Shown: positions 1 through 5,518 of the stretch, piece after piece
Layout: the number at the start of each line of letters is the position of its first letter
How positions within the stretch are numbered: position 1 is the first letter of the stretch
NCBI GenBank assembly: GCA_031289385.1
Contig: JAITPP010000018.1
Span: 1 to 5,518, forward strand
Source of the DNA: Prevotellaceae bacterium
GTDB lineage: Bacteria; Bacteroidota; Bacteroidia; Bacteroidales; UBA932
Length of the DNA: 5,518 nt
Direction: 5' to 3'
Position numbers and translations under genes: made by a program
The notes under the pieces: model-generated
Seen by the model: only the letters and a program-made list of their open reading frames with translations
What the model was told of the DNA's origin: nothing
Databases searched by the model: none

Positions 1-137
1 GAATTGCCTCCATCTTCAGATGGAGGATGAAAAAGAACAATTTTACAGGCTTTAGCCAAATATATATAGGACAATTCGGCTAAAGCCTGTTATTTATATA
101 TTCTTCTGTTCCAAACAGATAAAGCTGTTGGCAATTC
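1..137. repeat. Candidate multi-hairpin element with terminal inverted repeats (MITE-like or structured RNA)
   Basis: The ends are inverted repeats: GAATTGCC at 1-8 and GGCAATTC at 130-137. Inside lie three hairpins in order. H1 is 7-26, an 8-bp stem (CCTCCATC/GATGGAGG) with a 4-nt loop. H2 is 45-90, a perfect 13-bp stem with a 20-nt loop. H3 is 111-131, seven pairs with one bulged A at 115 and a 6-nt loop. With the outer stem trimmed to 1-6/132-137, H1 and H3 abut it directly, which gives a tidy four-way junction. This architecture suits a small non-autonomous mobile element or a structured RNA. The element starts at the window edge, so its left boundary is unknown. No coding potential was seen. 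The arms are seen in the sequence; the nature of the element is inferred. Confidence 0.5.
45..90. repeat. Perfect 13-bp inverted repeat (possible terminator of the minus-strand genes)
   Basis: The arms at 45-57 (ACAGGCTTTAGCC) and 78-90 (GGCTAAAGCCTGT) are exactly complementary and separated by 20 AT-rich bases. This is the strongest hairpin in the non-coding end. It lies about 210 bases beyond the glcF stop. On the minus strand the stem is followed by AAAATTGTTCTTTTT, so the T-run starts about ten bases after the stem rather than directly. That makes it a poor match to a classical intrinsic terminator, although it could still stop or protect the transcript. It is equally well explained as the central arm of the 1-137 repeat element. 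Confidence 0.5.
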
Positions 138-191
138 AACTAAATTTAAAATTCTTGCGCTACGCCGAACGAGGCAAAAAAACAATGTACA

Positions 192-233
192 ATTACAGAG
201 TACCGAGTACGGATTACGGAATACCGATTACAG
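192..233. repeat. Six tandem degenerate heptamers, consensus ANTACNG
   Basis: Six consecutive 7-bp units start at 192, 199, 206, 213, 220 and 227: ATTACAG, AGTACCG, AGTACGG, ATTACGG, AATACCG, ATTACAG. Positions 1, 3, 4, 5 and 7 are invariant in all six units; only positions 2 and 6 vary. The first and last units are identical. The strict period and the fixed variable positions make chance unlikely. Similar heptamer tracts occur between genes in some bacterial groups, but no function can be read from the sequence. The array sits between the structured element and the glcF 3' end. Confidence 0.7.
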
Positions 234-267
234 AAAAGGCAAGAGAAACTTTAACATCCTGCACCTT

Positions 268-299
268 CTTTCAACTTGATAAACTTTCAACTTGACAAA
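268..299. repeat. 16-bp direct repeat in tandem, two copies
   Basis: CTTTCAACTTGATAAA at 268-283 is followed immediately by CTTTCAACTTGACAAA at 284-299, with one mismatch (T280/C296). A weaker partial echo, AAACTTTAAC, lies at 246-255. The array ends two bases before the glcF stop codon, so it would be the first part of the glcF 3' untranslated region. It does not form a hairpin with itself. Confidence 0.7.
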
Positions 300-301
300 C
301 T

Positions 302-1621
302 CTATAAACTATCTGCATAAAGTTCAACAACGTGTTTTACTTCTACGTTATCGCCATTTTGCGAAAGCATATCCATAAGTTGCAACATACAGGCAGGGCA
401 CGCCGTTGCTACAATATCGGGCTGTACAGATACGATATTATTGCGTTTTCGCTGTCCTATTTTGTTTGCCAAATCGTGCTGTGTTAATGTAAAACTGCCG
501 CCGCTGCCGCAACAACTATCGGCTTCGGGCATTTCTACAAATTCAAGTCCCGACAGGTTTTTCAATATTTGTCGAGGTTGTGCAAAAACACCTAATGTCT
601 TTTTCAAATGGCACGAATCGTGATACGTAACCTTACGAATATTCCCGTTTTTTTGCGGCGAAAGTTTAAAGTCTATTTTCAAAACGTCTGTCAAAAATTC
701 GGTAATATCCATTGTTTTAGCGTGCAGTTCGTCTATTTGCTGTTGCTCGTCATGAGTAAAATATTTTTTAAATCGCAGCCAGTTTTCTTTAATATTGGAG
801 GCACAGGTAGCACACGGCGATATTAAATAATCAAATTCCGACTGTTTCAGCAAATTCAGATTTGTTTTTACCAAACGCTTAAATGAAACATGATCGCCCG
901 ACACTAAATTGGGAATTCCGCAGCACACTAAATTATCAGGCATGAAAACGCCAACTTCGTGCTTTTCAAAAACTTTCATCGTTGCGTTTGATACTTTCAC
1001 AAAAAGTTTATCGGGAACACAACCCGGAAAAAATGCTACTTTAATATTGCTGCTACCCGCCGAAGTGTTTATATTTCCAAATTTGGCAGAAAAACTTTTA
1101 TTTTCGAGATGCGGAAAATGCCGCTTACCAACAAAGGGTTGCAGAACAGGCACTTTAAATGTTCCCATTTTTTTATTTGCCTTAAACATAAACAGGCGTT
1201 GAAAACGGCTTGAAAATGCTACAAAAAAACTCATTAATTTGGGACGCGGCAAAATAAATCTGAAAACAATTTTTTTGATTTTGCTTAATCCTTTATATTC
1301 GGTAACCAAGCGGCGTGCGTGCAAAAATATATCTATCGTATTTACACCCGAAGGACAATTTGTTTGGCACGAGCCGCACAACAGACATCTATCGAGCCTC
1401 TCTCCCACTCCATCAACATCTTTAAGAATTTCATAAGCCAAATTTTCTAAAAGAACAATTTTTCCGCGACTAACATCCGCCTCTTTCGCGGTAACACCAT
1501 AAACAGGGCAAACAGCCTGACACAGTCCGCAGTGCATACAGCCCGTCAGTTGATCGTCGATAGCCATCAGTTGCTTTGCCAATTTGGTTACGGATATATC
1601 ATGTTTTGTTTTGTTTCGCAT
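302..1621 (-). CDS. glcF: Glycolate/D-lactate oxidase iron-sulfur subunit (GlcF-like)
   Basis: This 439-residue protein is the electron-transfer partner of the adjacent flavoprotein. It carries two classic 4Fe-4S motifs, C28xxC31xxC34xxxC38P and C79xxC82xxC85xxxC89P. Two CCG domains follow: C201 ... C233-C234-G with C270/C273, then C337 ... C370-C371-G with C408/C411. This is the complete GlcF/heterodisulfide-reductase-D-like layout, and no cysteine is missing. Residues about 116-147 are hydrophobic and basic and could dock on the inner membrane; there is no signal peptide, so the protein should be cytoplasmic. The start at 1621 is chosen because AGGAG lies 7 nt upstream. An in-frame ATG at 1681 would overlap glcD by 50 bases and lacks such a site. 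It is slightly longer than E. coli GlcF (about 407 residues). Family assignment is firm. Glycolate versus D-lactate as substrate of the complex cannot be decided from sequence. Confidence 0.93.
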   Translation of the reverse strand: MRNKTKHDISVTKLAKQLMAIDDQLTGCMHCGLCQAVCPVYGVTAKEADVSRGKIVLLENLAYEILKDVDGVGERLDRCLLCGSCQTNCPSGVNTIDIFLHARRLVTEYKGLSKIKKIVFRFILPRPKLMSFFVAFSSRFQRLFMFKANKKMGTFKVPVLQPFVGKRHFPHLENKSFSAKFGNINTSAGSSNIKVAFFPGCVPDKLFVKVSNATMKVFEKHEVGVFMPDNLVCCGIPNLVSGDHVSFKRLVKTNLNLLKQSEFDYLISPCATCASNIKENWLRFKKYFTHDEQQQIDELHAKTMDITEFLTDVLKIDFKLSPQKNGNIRKVTYHDSCHLKKTLGVFAQPRQILKNLSGLEFVEMPEADSCCGSGGSFTLTQHDLANKIGQRKRNNIVSVQPDIVATACPACMLQLMDMLSQNGDNVEVKHVVELYADSL

Positions 1622-1627
1622 GATTTT

Positions 1628-1634
1628 TCTCCTA
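1628..1634 (-). promoter_or_regulatory. Strong Shine-Dalgarno of glcF overlapping the glcD stop codon
   Basis: On the minus strand the bases read TAGGAGA: the TAG stop of glcD (1634-1632) is the first part of the AGGAG ribosome-binding site (1633-1629). The spacer to the glcF ATG at 1621 is 7 nt. It decides the glcF start and suggests that translation of glcF is coupled to glcD. It stands out because the other genes here have A-rich leaders and no such motif. Confidence 0.85.
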
Positions 1635-3014
1635 TAAAATTTTTTTACCTGCATTAAAAAGATATTTCGGGTCGAGTGCACGCCTCAAATTTTTAGAAAA
1701 TTCAATTGTTGCGCGATTGGTTTCTTTTTCCATCCATTTTGCTTTTGCCATGCCAATGCCGTGTTCGCCCGAAAGTGTACCTTGAAGATTAAGAGCGGTA
1801 TCAAAAATTTCATCAACAGCGGCTTCAACACGTTTAAATTCTTCTTTATCACGGCGATCGCAAAGAATTGTAGGATGCAGATTTCCATCGCCCGCGTGTC
1901 CAAAAGTGCCAATTTCGAGATTGTATTTTTTCGCAATTCTATTAACCGCAGCAACCATTGCAGGAACTTTGGAACGCGGCACTGTTGCGTCTTCAAGAAC
2001 TGTTGTTGGACGCGCACGCGCTAAGGCAGGCAAGGCATTACGCCGCGCTTCCCATATTTTGTGTTTTTCATCTTCATCTTTGGCTACCTTAATATTTGTT
2101 GCACCGCATTTTTTACACAATTCCATAACTTTTTCGGCATCTTCTTCAACTCCCTGTAAGTGATTGCCATCTACTTCGATAAGAAGAATTGCATCTGCTT
2201 CGGTAGGAAGTCCTGCTTTGGTGTACGCCTCAACATATTTAAGACATTTTTTATCTAAAATTTCCAAAGTGCAAGGAATAATATGCGCTGCAATAATCGC
2301 CGCAACGGTTTCAGACGCTTTGTTAATATCGTCATAAACAGCCATCATTGCTTTGGAGGCTTTTGGCGGCGGCACTAATTTGAGAATAATTTGAGAAAAT
2401 ACGCCAAGCGTACCTTCTGAACTAAGCATCAGCCCGCCCAGATTGTAGCCTGTAACGCATTTCACGGTGCGCGAGCCTGTTTTTATCAAATCGCCGTTAT
2501 AATCAAAAAATTCTATTCCCATAAGATAATCTTTGGTTACGCCGTATTTCAATCCGCGCAAGCCGCCTGCGTTAAGGGCAACGTTTCCGCCAAGAGTTGA
2601 AACGGTTTGCGAACCCGGGTCGGGTGGATAAAAAAGTCCGTGAGTACTTACCGCTTCGGCAAAAACCGAAGTTATAACTCCCGGCTCAACTACGGCATAT
2701 AAATCCTGTTCGTTGATTTCGATAATTCTGTTAAGCCTATTGGTTAATATTACCACCGATTCGGCAGACGACGGAATTACCGCTCCCGAAAGATTTGTGC
2801 CAGCACCGCGCACGGTAATGGGCAAACTGTTTTTGTAAGCAAGTTTAACGGTTTTGCCTAATTGTTCCTGAGTTGCGGGCATTACAACCAATGCGGGAAT
2901 TTGAGGCGTAAGTACAGCCGCATCGTAAGAGTAGGCTTGTCTATCAACTTCCTCATACAAAACATATTCTGCGCCTGCAATGTTTATAAATTCTTTTATT
3001 AAATTTTTATTCAT
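1632..3014 (-). CDS. glcD: FAD-linked 2-hydroxyacid oxidase subunit (GlcD-like; glycolate or D-lactate)
   Basis: This 460-residue flavoprotein should oxidise a 2-hydroxyacid (glycolate to glyoxylate, or D-lactate to pyruvate) and pass electrons to GlcF. The N-terminal FAD-binding domain (vanillyl-alcohol-oxidase/PCMH fold) shows RGAGTNLSG at 69-77, PDPGS at 131-135, GGNVALNAGG at 142-151, TGYNLGGL at 188-195 and SSEGTLGV at 198-205. The C-terminal FAD-oxidase domain shows FGHAGDGNLHP at 371-381 and SGEHGIG at 415-421, the histidine-rich substrate/metal site, and ends in the typical NAGK tail. All expected motifs are present and the length is normal. There is no signal peptide, so it should act in the cytoplasm. 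The ATG at 3014 has an A/T-rich leader without Shine-Dalgarno and lies 20 nt after the hydrolase gene. The glcF gene follows after 10 nt. D-lactate dehydrogenases of the same family look alike, so the substrate is open. Confidence 0.93.
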   Translation of the reverse strand: MNKNLIKEFINIAGAEYVLYEEVDRQAYSYDAAVLTPQIPALVVMPATQEQLGKTVKLAYKNSLPITVRGAGTNLSGAVIPSSAESVVILTNRLNRIIEINEQDLYAVVEPGVITSVFAEAVSTHGLFYPPDPGSQTVSTLGGNVALNAGGLRGLKYGVTKDYLMGIEFFDYNGDLIKTGSRTVKCVTGYNLGGLMLSSEGTLGVFSQIILKLVPPPKASKAMMAVYDDINKASETVAAIIAAHIIPCTLEILDKKCLKYVEAYTKAGLPTEADAILLIEVDGNHLQGVEEDAEKVMELCKKCGATNIKVAKDEDEKHKIWEARRNALPALARARPTTVLEDATVPRSKVPAMVAAVNRIAKKYNLEIGTFGHAGDGNLHPTILCDRRDKEEFKRVEAAVDEIFDTALNLQGTLSGEHGIGMAKAKWMEKETNRATIEFSKNLRRALDPKYLFNAGKKIL

Positions 3015-3034
3015 ATCAGTAAAATTAAATAATT

Positions 3035-4171
3035 TTATTCAAACCAGTTTTCGTTTTTCATCATTTCGTAAATGCTGTCGGCGGTGCTTATTCTGTCGAT
3101 ATCATCGCGATTTGAGAAAAATAATAATGTAATATTTTTTTCGGGAATTTTGCCTGCATAAATTGTAAATCCGCCGTTATCGCCAAGATGATAAATACAT
3201 TCGGGTTCGTTTGGGGCTTGCTGTATAAACCAGCCGTAGCCGTAACTTGTGTTTTTATTATATCCGTATTCGGCATCGGTGTTGATTAGAATTTTGGGCG
3301 AATATGCTTGTTTTTTCGATTCGGCGGTTATGATTTTATCATCGCGCAAAGCCTTTTCCCATTTAGCAAAATCGCGTATCGAAGTGTAAAGCCCGCCGTC
3401 GGCTTTTGATGCAAAAAAGTTTGTTTCGCCGTAATCACATTCGGTATAAATATTTTTATCGTTATCGAAAGTATATCCGTGCGCCATGTTTGGAATTGCT
3501 TTTTCTGCCTCGAAATAAACGGAATTTGTCATTCCTGCCACGTCAAAAATATGCTGTTTCATGTAGGTATCAAAATCAATGTCTGCAACTCGCGGAATAA
3601 TTTGATACACAAGTTGAAACGTTGGATTCATGTATTCGTATTGCGTTCCGGGTTGAAAATTTAATTTTTGCAAATCAATCAAATATTGGCATGATTCTAC
3701 ATCGGTTGAATAGAGCATAAAATTTTTATCTGTTCGCTGTCGTGCATCTGGTATTCCCGAAGTGTGGCTTAGAATATGATGCAGTGTTATATCATTATAA
3801 AAATCGGCTTTAAATTCGGGAAAAAGCGTTTTCAGATTATCGTTTAGCGACAATAATCCCTGTTCGGCAAGTTTCAAAATTGCAACGGCAGAAAATTGTT
3901 TTGAAACCGAGGCTATGCAAAAATTTGTTTCGGGCGTGATTGGCGTTTTTGTTTGCATATCGGCAATTCCGTAGCATTTTTCAAATACAATGCTATCGCC
4001 TTTCATAACAACTACGGCAGCGCCGGGCTGGTTGTTATCGGAATAAATTGCAGAAAACAGCGAATCGATTTTGTTGCAAAAATCAGATTTGTTTTCGTTT
4101 GTGTGTTTACATGAAATCATTGTCAGCAAAAGTAATATTTGTGCAAAGATAATAATAATATTTTTTTTCAT
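3035..4171 (-). CDS. Lipoprotein serine hydrolase, beta-lactamase/class C PBP-like family
   Basis: This 378-residue protein starts with a lipoprotein-type signal: K2-K3, a hydrophobic core at about 4-19, then MIS-C21 as a slightly atypical lipobox. It should be exported and lipid-anchored. The serine-hydrolase core shows S88-V-S-K91 (nucleophile and general base), Y180-M-N182 for the YxN motif, and H328-L-G330, followed by DNGGF, in place of the KTG box. The segment HHILSHTSGIPD at 131-142 and the YGYGWFI block at 309-315 are also typical. This is the family of AmpC-like esterases and D-amino-acid or peptidoglycan peptidases; the sequence does not say which. HxG instead of KTG is common in members that are not true beta-lactamases, so antibiotic resistance should not be assumed. 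The gene starts 4 nt after the lipoprotein gene and ends 20 nt before glcD. There is no Shine-Dalgarno. Confidence 0.9.
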   Translation of the reverse strand: MKKNIIIIFAQILLLLTMISCKHTNENKSDFCNKIDSLFSAIYSDNNQPGAAVVVMKGDSIVFEKCYGIADMQTKTPITPETNFCIASVSKQFSAVAILKLAEQGLLSLNDNLKTLFPEFKADFYNDITLHHILSHTSGIPDARQRTDKNFMLYSTDVESCQYLIDLQKLNFQPGTQYEYMNPTFQLVYQIIPRVADIDFDTYMKQHIFDVAGMTNSVYFEAEKAIPNMAHGYTFDNDKNIYTECDYGETNFFASKADGGLYTSIRDFAKWEKALRDDKIITAESKKQAYSPKILINTDAEYGYNKNTSYGYGWFIQQAPNEPECIYHLGDNGGFTIYAGKIPEKNITLLFFSNRDDIDRISTADSIYEMMKNENWFE

Positions 4172-4175
4172 TTTA

Positions 4176-5312
4176 TTAGGGTTTTATGTATTTATCATCA
4201 AATAAATCGTATGGAACTTTTATTTCGGCGAATTGTGTATAATTGGAATTTTCTTTTTTGATATAATATTTGCCTTTATATTCAAAATTCGGTATTGTTG
4301 TTAGTGTTGCAGGCACTTTATTGTCGGTAGCGCCGTTGAGGTAAATCGGGCGTACTATATTGTCGGTGAAATCTATAAGCGCATTTCTTTTTTTAGTATA
4401 ACTGAAACATTGCGTTAATATTGAAGGTGTTAAATCTGAACGAATTGTTTTATAATTATCAAATATATTGTAATATTGAGGTGAAGACACCATTGTATAT
4501 GATGTATAATTATTTTTTACCAATATTCCATAATATAAATTATTTACTTTGGTTACTACAAGTAATTCTTTTGCCTCTGCTGCCCCATCGGTAAAATCTA
4601 TTTTTCCTGTTTTCATATCTACTCTTGCCCCGCTCGGATACCAATTAACTCTATACACCGATACATAATATGTATTATTAACAATTTCGCTATATGGTCT
4701 CGTGGCAGCATAACGTAAATCCGCAGATTGGTTTTTCCATATTTGTTCAATTGTAGTGAAATCGCGCCCGTTTATTTTATATCCGAATAATCCGCAATCG
4801 CCTGCTGTACCTCCTGTAACAGCAAACACTATATAATCGCCATTCCACAAAGCAGAAGGATATCTATTGTTGGGACTATAAGATTCATATTTCATTTGAA
4901 ATGACAATGTATTAACCGTTCCATTTTGTATAATGCCAAAGCCGCGCAATTTATAGGAATTTCGGAATGCAAAAATCAAGTCGTCTCCTCGCTTGTCGGT
5001 ATTAAAGTTATAGCCGATAGATGCACTGTAATTATTTTCATTCAAAAATAAATTCAATGCTTCGACATTATCTTTTGTATTATATTCTGTTTGGTTGATA
5101 TTAATAGTTGATTCGTTATTTTCTGGAACAAAATCAATTTCTTCTTCTTCAACAGATATAATACCAAGTAGCGTATTCAACAATTTTGTGTTGTTGTCTA
5201 ATTTTGTTTCTAATTCGGCAAGTCGTGTCTGTATGCGATTTTCGCTTTTAGAAACGCTTGCGCAGCCTGCAAGTAACAGAATACTCGCTGCAAAAATTAA
5301 TATTTTTTTCAT
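4176..5312 (-). CDS. Coiled-coil lipoprotein of unknown function (tandem paralogue)
   Basis: I do not recognise a characterised family. The 378-residue product begins with a clear lipoprotein signal: K2-K3, a hydrophobic stretch, and the lipobox L14-A-G-C17. Residues about 22-52 show a heptad-like pattern of I/L (RIQTRLAELETKLDNNTKLL) predicting a short coiled-coil stalk, followed by an acidic linker EEEE at 55-58. The rest (about 80-378) is rich in Y, N, aromatic residues and alternating hydrophobics. Several short strand-like units (NGDYIVFAV at 157-165, NNTYYVSVY at 212-220, NNLYYGILV at 257-265, GKYYIKK at 347-353) recur, compatible with a beta-rich or propeller-like fold; this is a guess. 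It should sit on the outer membrane or cell surface. The start ATG overlaps the stop of the upstream paralogue (TAATG), and the hydrolase gene follows after 4 nt. The C-terminal 66 residues are about 94% identical to the upstream gene. Confidence 0.85.
   Translation of the reverse strand: MKKILIFAASILLLAGCASVSKSENRIQTRLAELETKLDNNTKLLNTLLGIISVEEEEIDFVPENNESTININQTEYNTKDNVEALNLFLNENNYSASIGYNFNTDKRGDDLIFAFRNSYKLRGFGIIQNGTVNTLSFQMKYESYSPNNRYPSALWNGDYIVFAVTGGTAGDCGLFGYKINGRDFTTIEQIWKNQSADLRYAATRPYSEIVNNTYYVSVYRVNWYPSGARVDMKTGKIDFTDGAAEAKELLVVTKVNNLYYGILVKNNYTSYTMVSSPQYYNIFDNYKTIRSDLTPSILTQCFSYTKKRNALIDFTDNIVRPIYLNGATDNKVPATLTTIPNFEYKGKYYIKKENSNYTQFAEIKVPYDLFDDKYIKP
4182..4379 (-). repeat. Downstream copy of a ~198-bp direct repeat (3' end of lipoprotein gene)
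   Basis: This stretch aligns without gaps to 5321-5518 at a constant offset of 1139 bases. I count seven differences in 198 bases (about 96.5% identity); four change an amino acid and three are silent. The repeat spans the last coding part of two tandem paralogues. The matched length is limited by the right edge of the window, so the true repeat is probably longer. Confidence 0.92.
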
Positions 5313-5314
5313 TA
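5310..5314 (-). promoter_or_regulatory. TAATG stop/start overlap
   Basis: On the minus strand the stop TAA of the partial paralogue and the start ATG of the complete lipoprotein share one A. No Shine-Dalgarno precedes it; the leader is A-rich. This arrangement points to co-transcription and translational coupling of the two paralogues. Confidence 0.85.
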
Positions 5315-5518
5315 TTTTAATTTTATGTATTTATCATCAAATAAATCGTATGGAACTTTTATTTCGGCGAATTGTGTATAATTGGCATTTTCTTTTTTGA
5401 TATAATATTTGCCTTTATATTCAAAAGTCGGTATTGTTGTGAGCGTTGCAGGCACTTTTTTGTCGGTAACACCGTTGAGGTAAATCGGGCGTACTATATT
5501 GTCGGTGAAATCTATAAG
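5312..5518 (-). CDS. Partial gene: C-terminal 68 residues of a second copy of the lipoprotein
   Basis: Only the 3' end is inside the window, and the frame is open to the edge. The visible 68 residues match the C-terminus of the neighbouring lipoprotein with four substitutions (A to V, N to K, N to T, S to A) and a different last end: the complete copy ends in YIKP, this one in YIKLK. Its TAA stop (5314-5312) shares one base with the ATG of the next gene. The function is unknown, as for its paralogue. Whether the missing N-terminus also has the lipobox and the coiled coil cannot be seen. Confidence 0.88.
   Translation of the reverse strand, partial: LIDFTDNIVRPIYLNGVTDKKVPATLTTIPTFEYKGKYYIKKENANYTQFAEIKVPYDLFDDKYIKLK
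5321..5518 (-). repeat. Upstream copy of the ~198-bp direct repeat
   Basis: This is the partner of 4182-4379. Similarity stops sharply at the gene end: downstream of the shared TTTTATG block the tails differ (TTAGGG against TATTTTAA on the plus strand), after which both run into the poly-T/CAT start region of the next gene. Confidence 0.92.

Larger units (their letters stand above)
138..301. other. Non-coding spacer downstream of glcF
   Basis: Together with 1-137 this makes about 300 bases without a gene. Apart from the heptamer array and the 16-bp repeat it holds a GC-richer patch near 155-175 followed by seven As at 175-181, and otherwise AT-rich sequence. I found no tRNA-like fold, no open frame with a plausible start and no canonical terminator immediately after the glcF stop. 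Confidence 0.6.

Noticed and set aside
7..26. The 8-bp stem hairpin as an independent intrinsic terminator.
   Set aside because: Neither strand shows a T-run directly after the stem, and the stem fits better as part of the 1-137 element.
1..301. CRISPR array in the repeat-rich spacer.
   Set aside because: The repeats are 7 and 16 bp, contiguous, without spacers of uniform length, and no cas gene is nearby.
1622..1681. Upstream in-frame ATG at 1681 that would lengthen GlcF by 20 residues.
   Set aside because: It would overlap glcD by 50 bases, the extra residues do not look like the family's N-terminus, and the ATG at 1621 has an optimal Shine-Dalgarno.
1685..2017. Minus-strand open frame of 110 codons in another frame of glcD.
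   Set aside because: It is a shadow of the GlcD C-terminal domain, whose GHAGDGN and EHGIG motifs are in the main frame.
441..2163. Several plus-strand open frames of 60-97 codons (for example 441-623, 909-1202, 1239-1436, 1761-2024, 1906-2163).
   Set aside because: They run antisense to glcF and glcD, whose frames are fully supported by motifs, and they show no domains.
3015..3050. A promoter between the hydrolase gene and glcD.
   Set aside because: The best candidate on the minus strand, CTGGTTTG, has two mismatches to TAnnTTTG, and the 20-nt gap is too short for an independent promoter region.
4144..4151. TATCTTTG on the minus strand, a perfect match to the Bacteroidota -7 promoter box TAnnTTTG.
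   Set aside because: It lies inside the signal-peptide codons of the hydrolase gene (encoding part of the Ile run, then Phe and Ala), downstream of the start codon, and no TTG-type -33 box is seen at the right distance. It could at most serve the downstream glcD gene.
4161..4168. A run of eight As just after the hydrolase ATG (and seven As after the lipoprotein ATG at 5303-5309), possible slippage tracts for phase variation.
   Set aside because: They encode the ordinary MKK start of lipoprotein signals in an AT-rich genome, and their length is short for phase variation.
5095..5400. Plus-strand open frame of 101 codons across the lipoprotein gene start.
   Set aside because: It is antisense to two supported paralogous coding regions and its product has no recognisable features.

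Overview
This is an AT-rich window in which every gene lies on the minus strand, so the reading order is right to left. The organism is most likely a member of the Bacteroidota, probably a Bacteroidales-type anaerobe or facultative anaerobe. I infer this from the low GC content, A-rich leaders without Shine-Dalgarno sequences before most starts, closely packed genes encoding exported lipoproteins, and the kinds of short intergenic repeats. No marker gene confirms the taxon.

Layout from right to left: (1) 5518-5312, the last 68 codons of a gene cut by the window edge. (2) 5312-4176, a complete 378-residue lipoprotein with a coiled-coil stalk. Its C-terminus is nearly identical to the cut gene, so the two are tandem paralogues. 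(3) 4171-3035, a lipoprotein serine hydrolase of the beta-lactamase/penicillin-binding-protein-like family. (4) 3014-1632, a GlcD-type FAD-linked 2-hydroxyacid oxidase. (5) 1621-302, a GlcF-type iron-sulfur subunit. The junctions are a 1-nt overlap and gaps of 4, 20 and 10 nt, with no convincing promoter in any of them. A single transcript is therefore possible, although its start lies outside the window.

Functionally there are two modules. GlcD and GlcF should together oxidise glycolate or D-lactate and pass electrons through two [4Fe-4S] clusters and the CCG domains towards the membrane quinone pool or another carrier. There is no glcE, permease or EtfAB in view, so substrate and acceptor stay open. 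The envelope module is the pair of paralogous lipoproteins plus the lipid-anchored serine hydrolase. Its role is unknown.

Bases 1-301, downstream of glcF, hold no gene but are rich in repeats: a possible multi-hairpin element closed by terminal inverted repeats (1-137), six consecutive degenerate heptamers (192-233), and a 16-bp direct repeat in tandem (268-299). The clearest points for follow-up are the tandem lipoprotein duplication and the structured repeat element. I see no clearly new multi-gene system.
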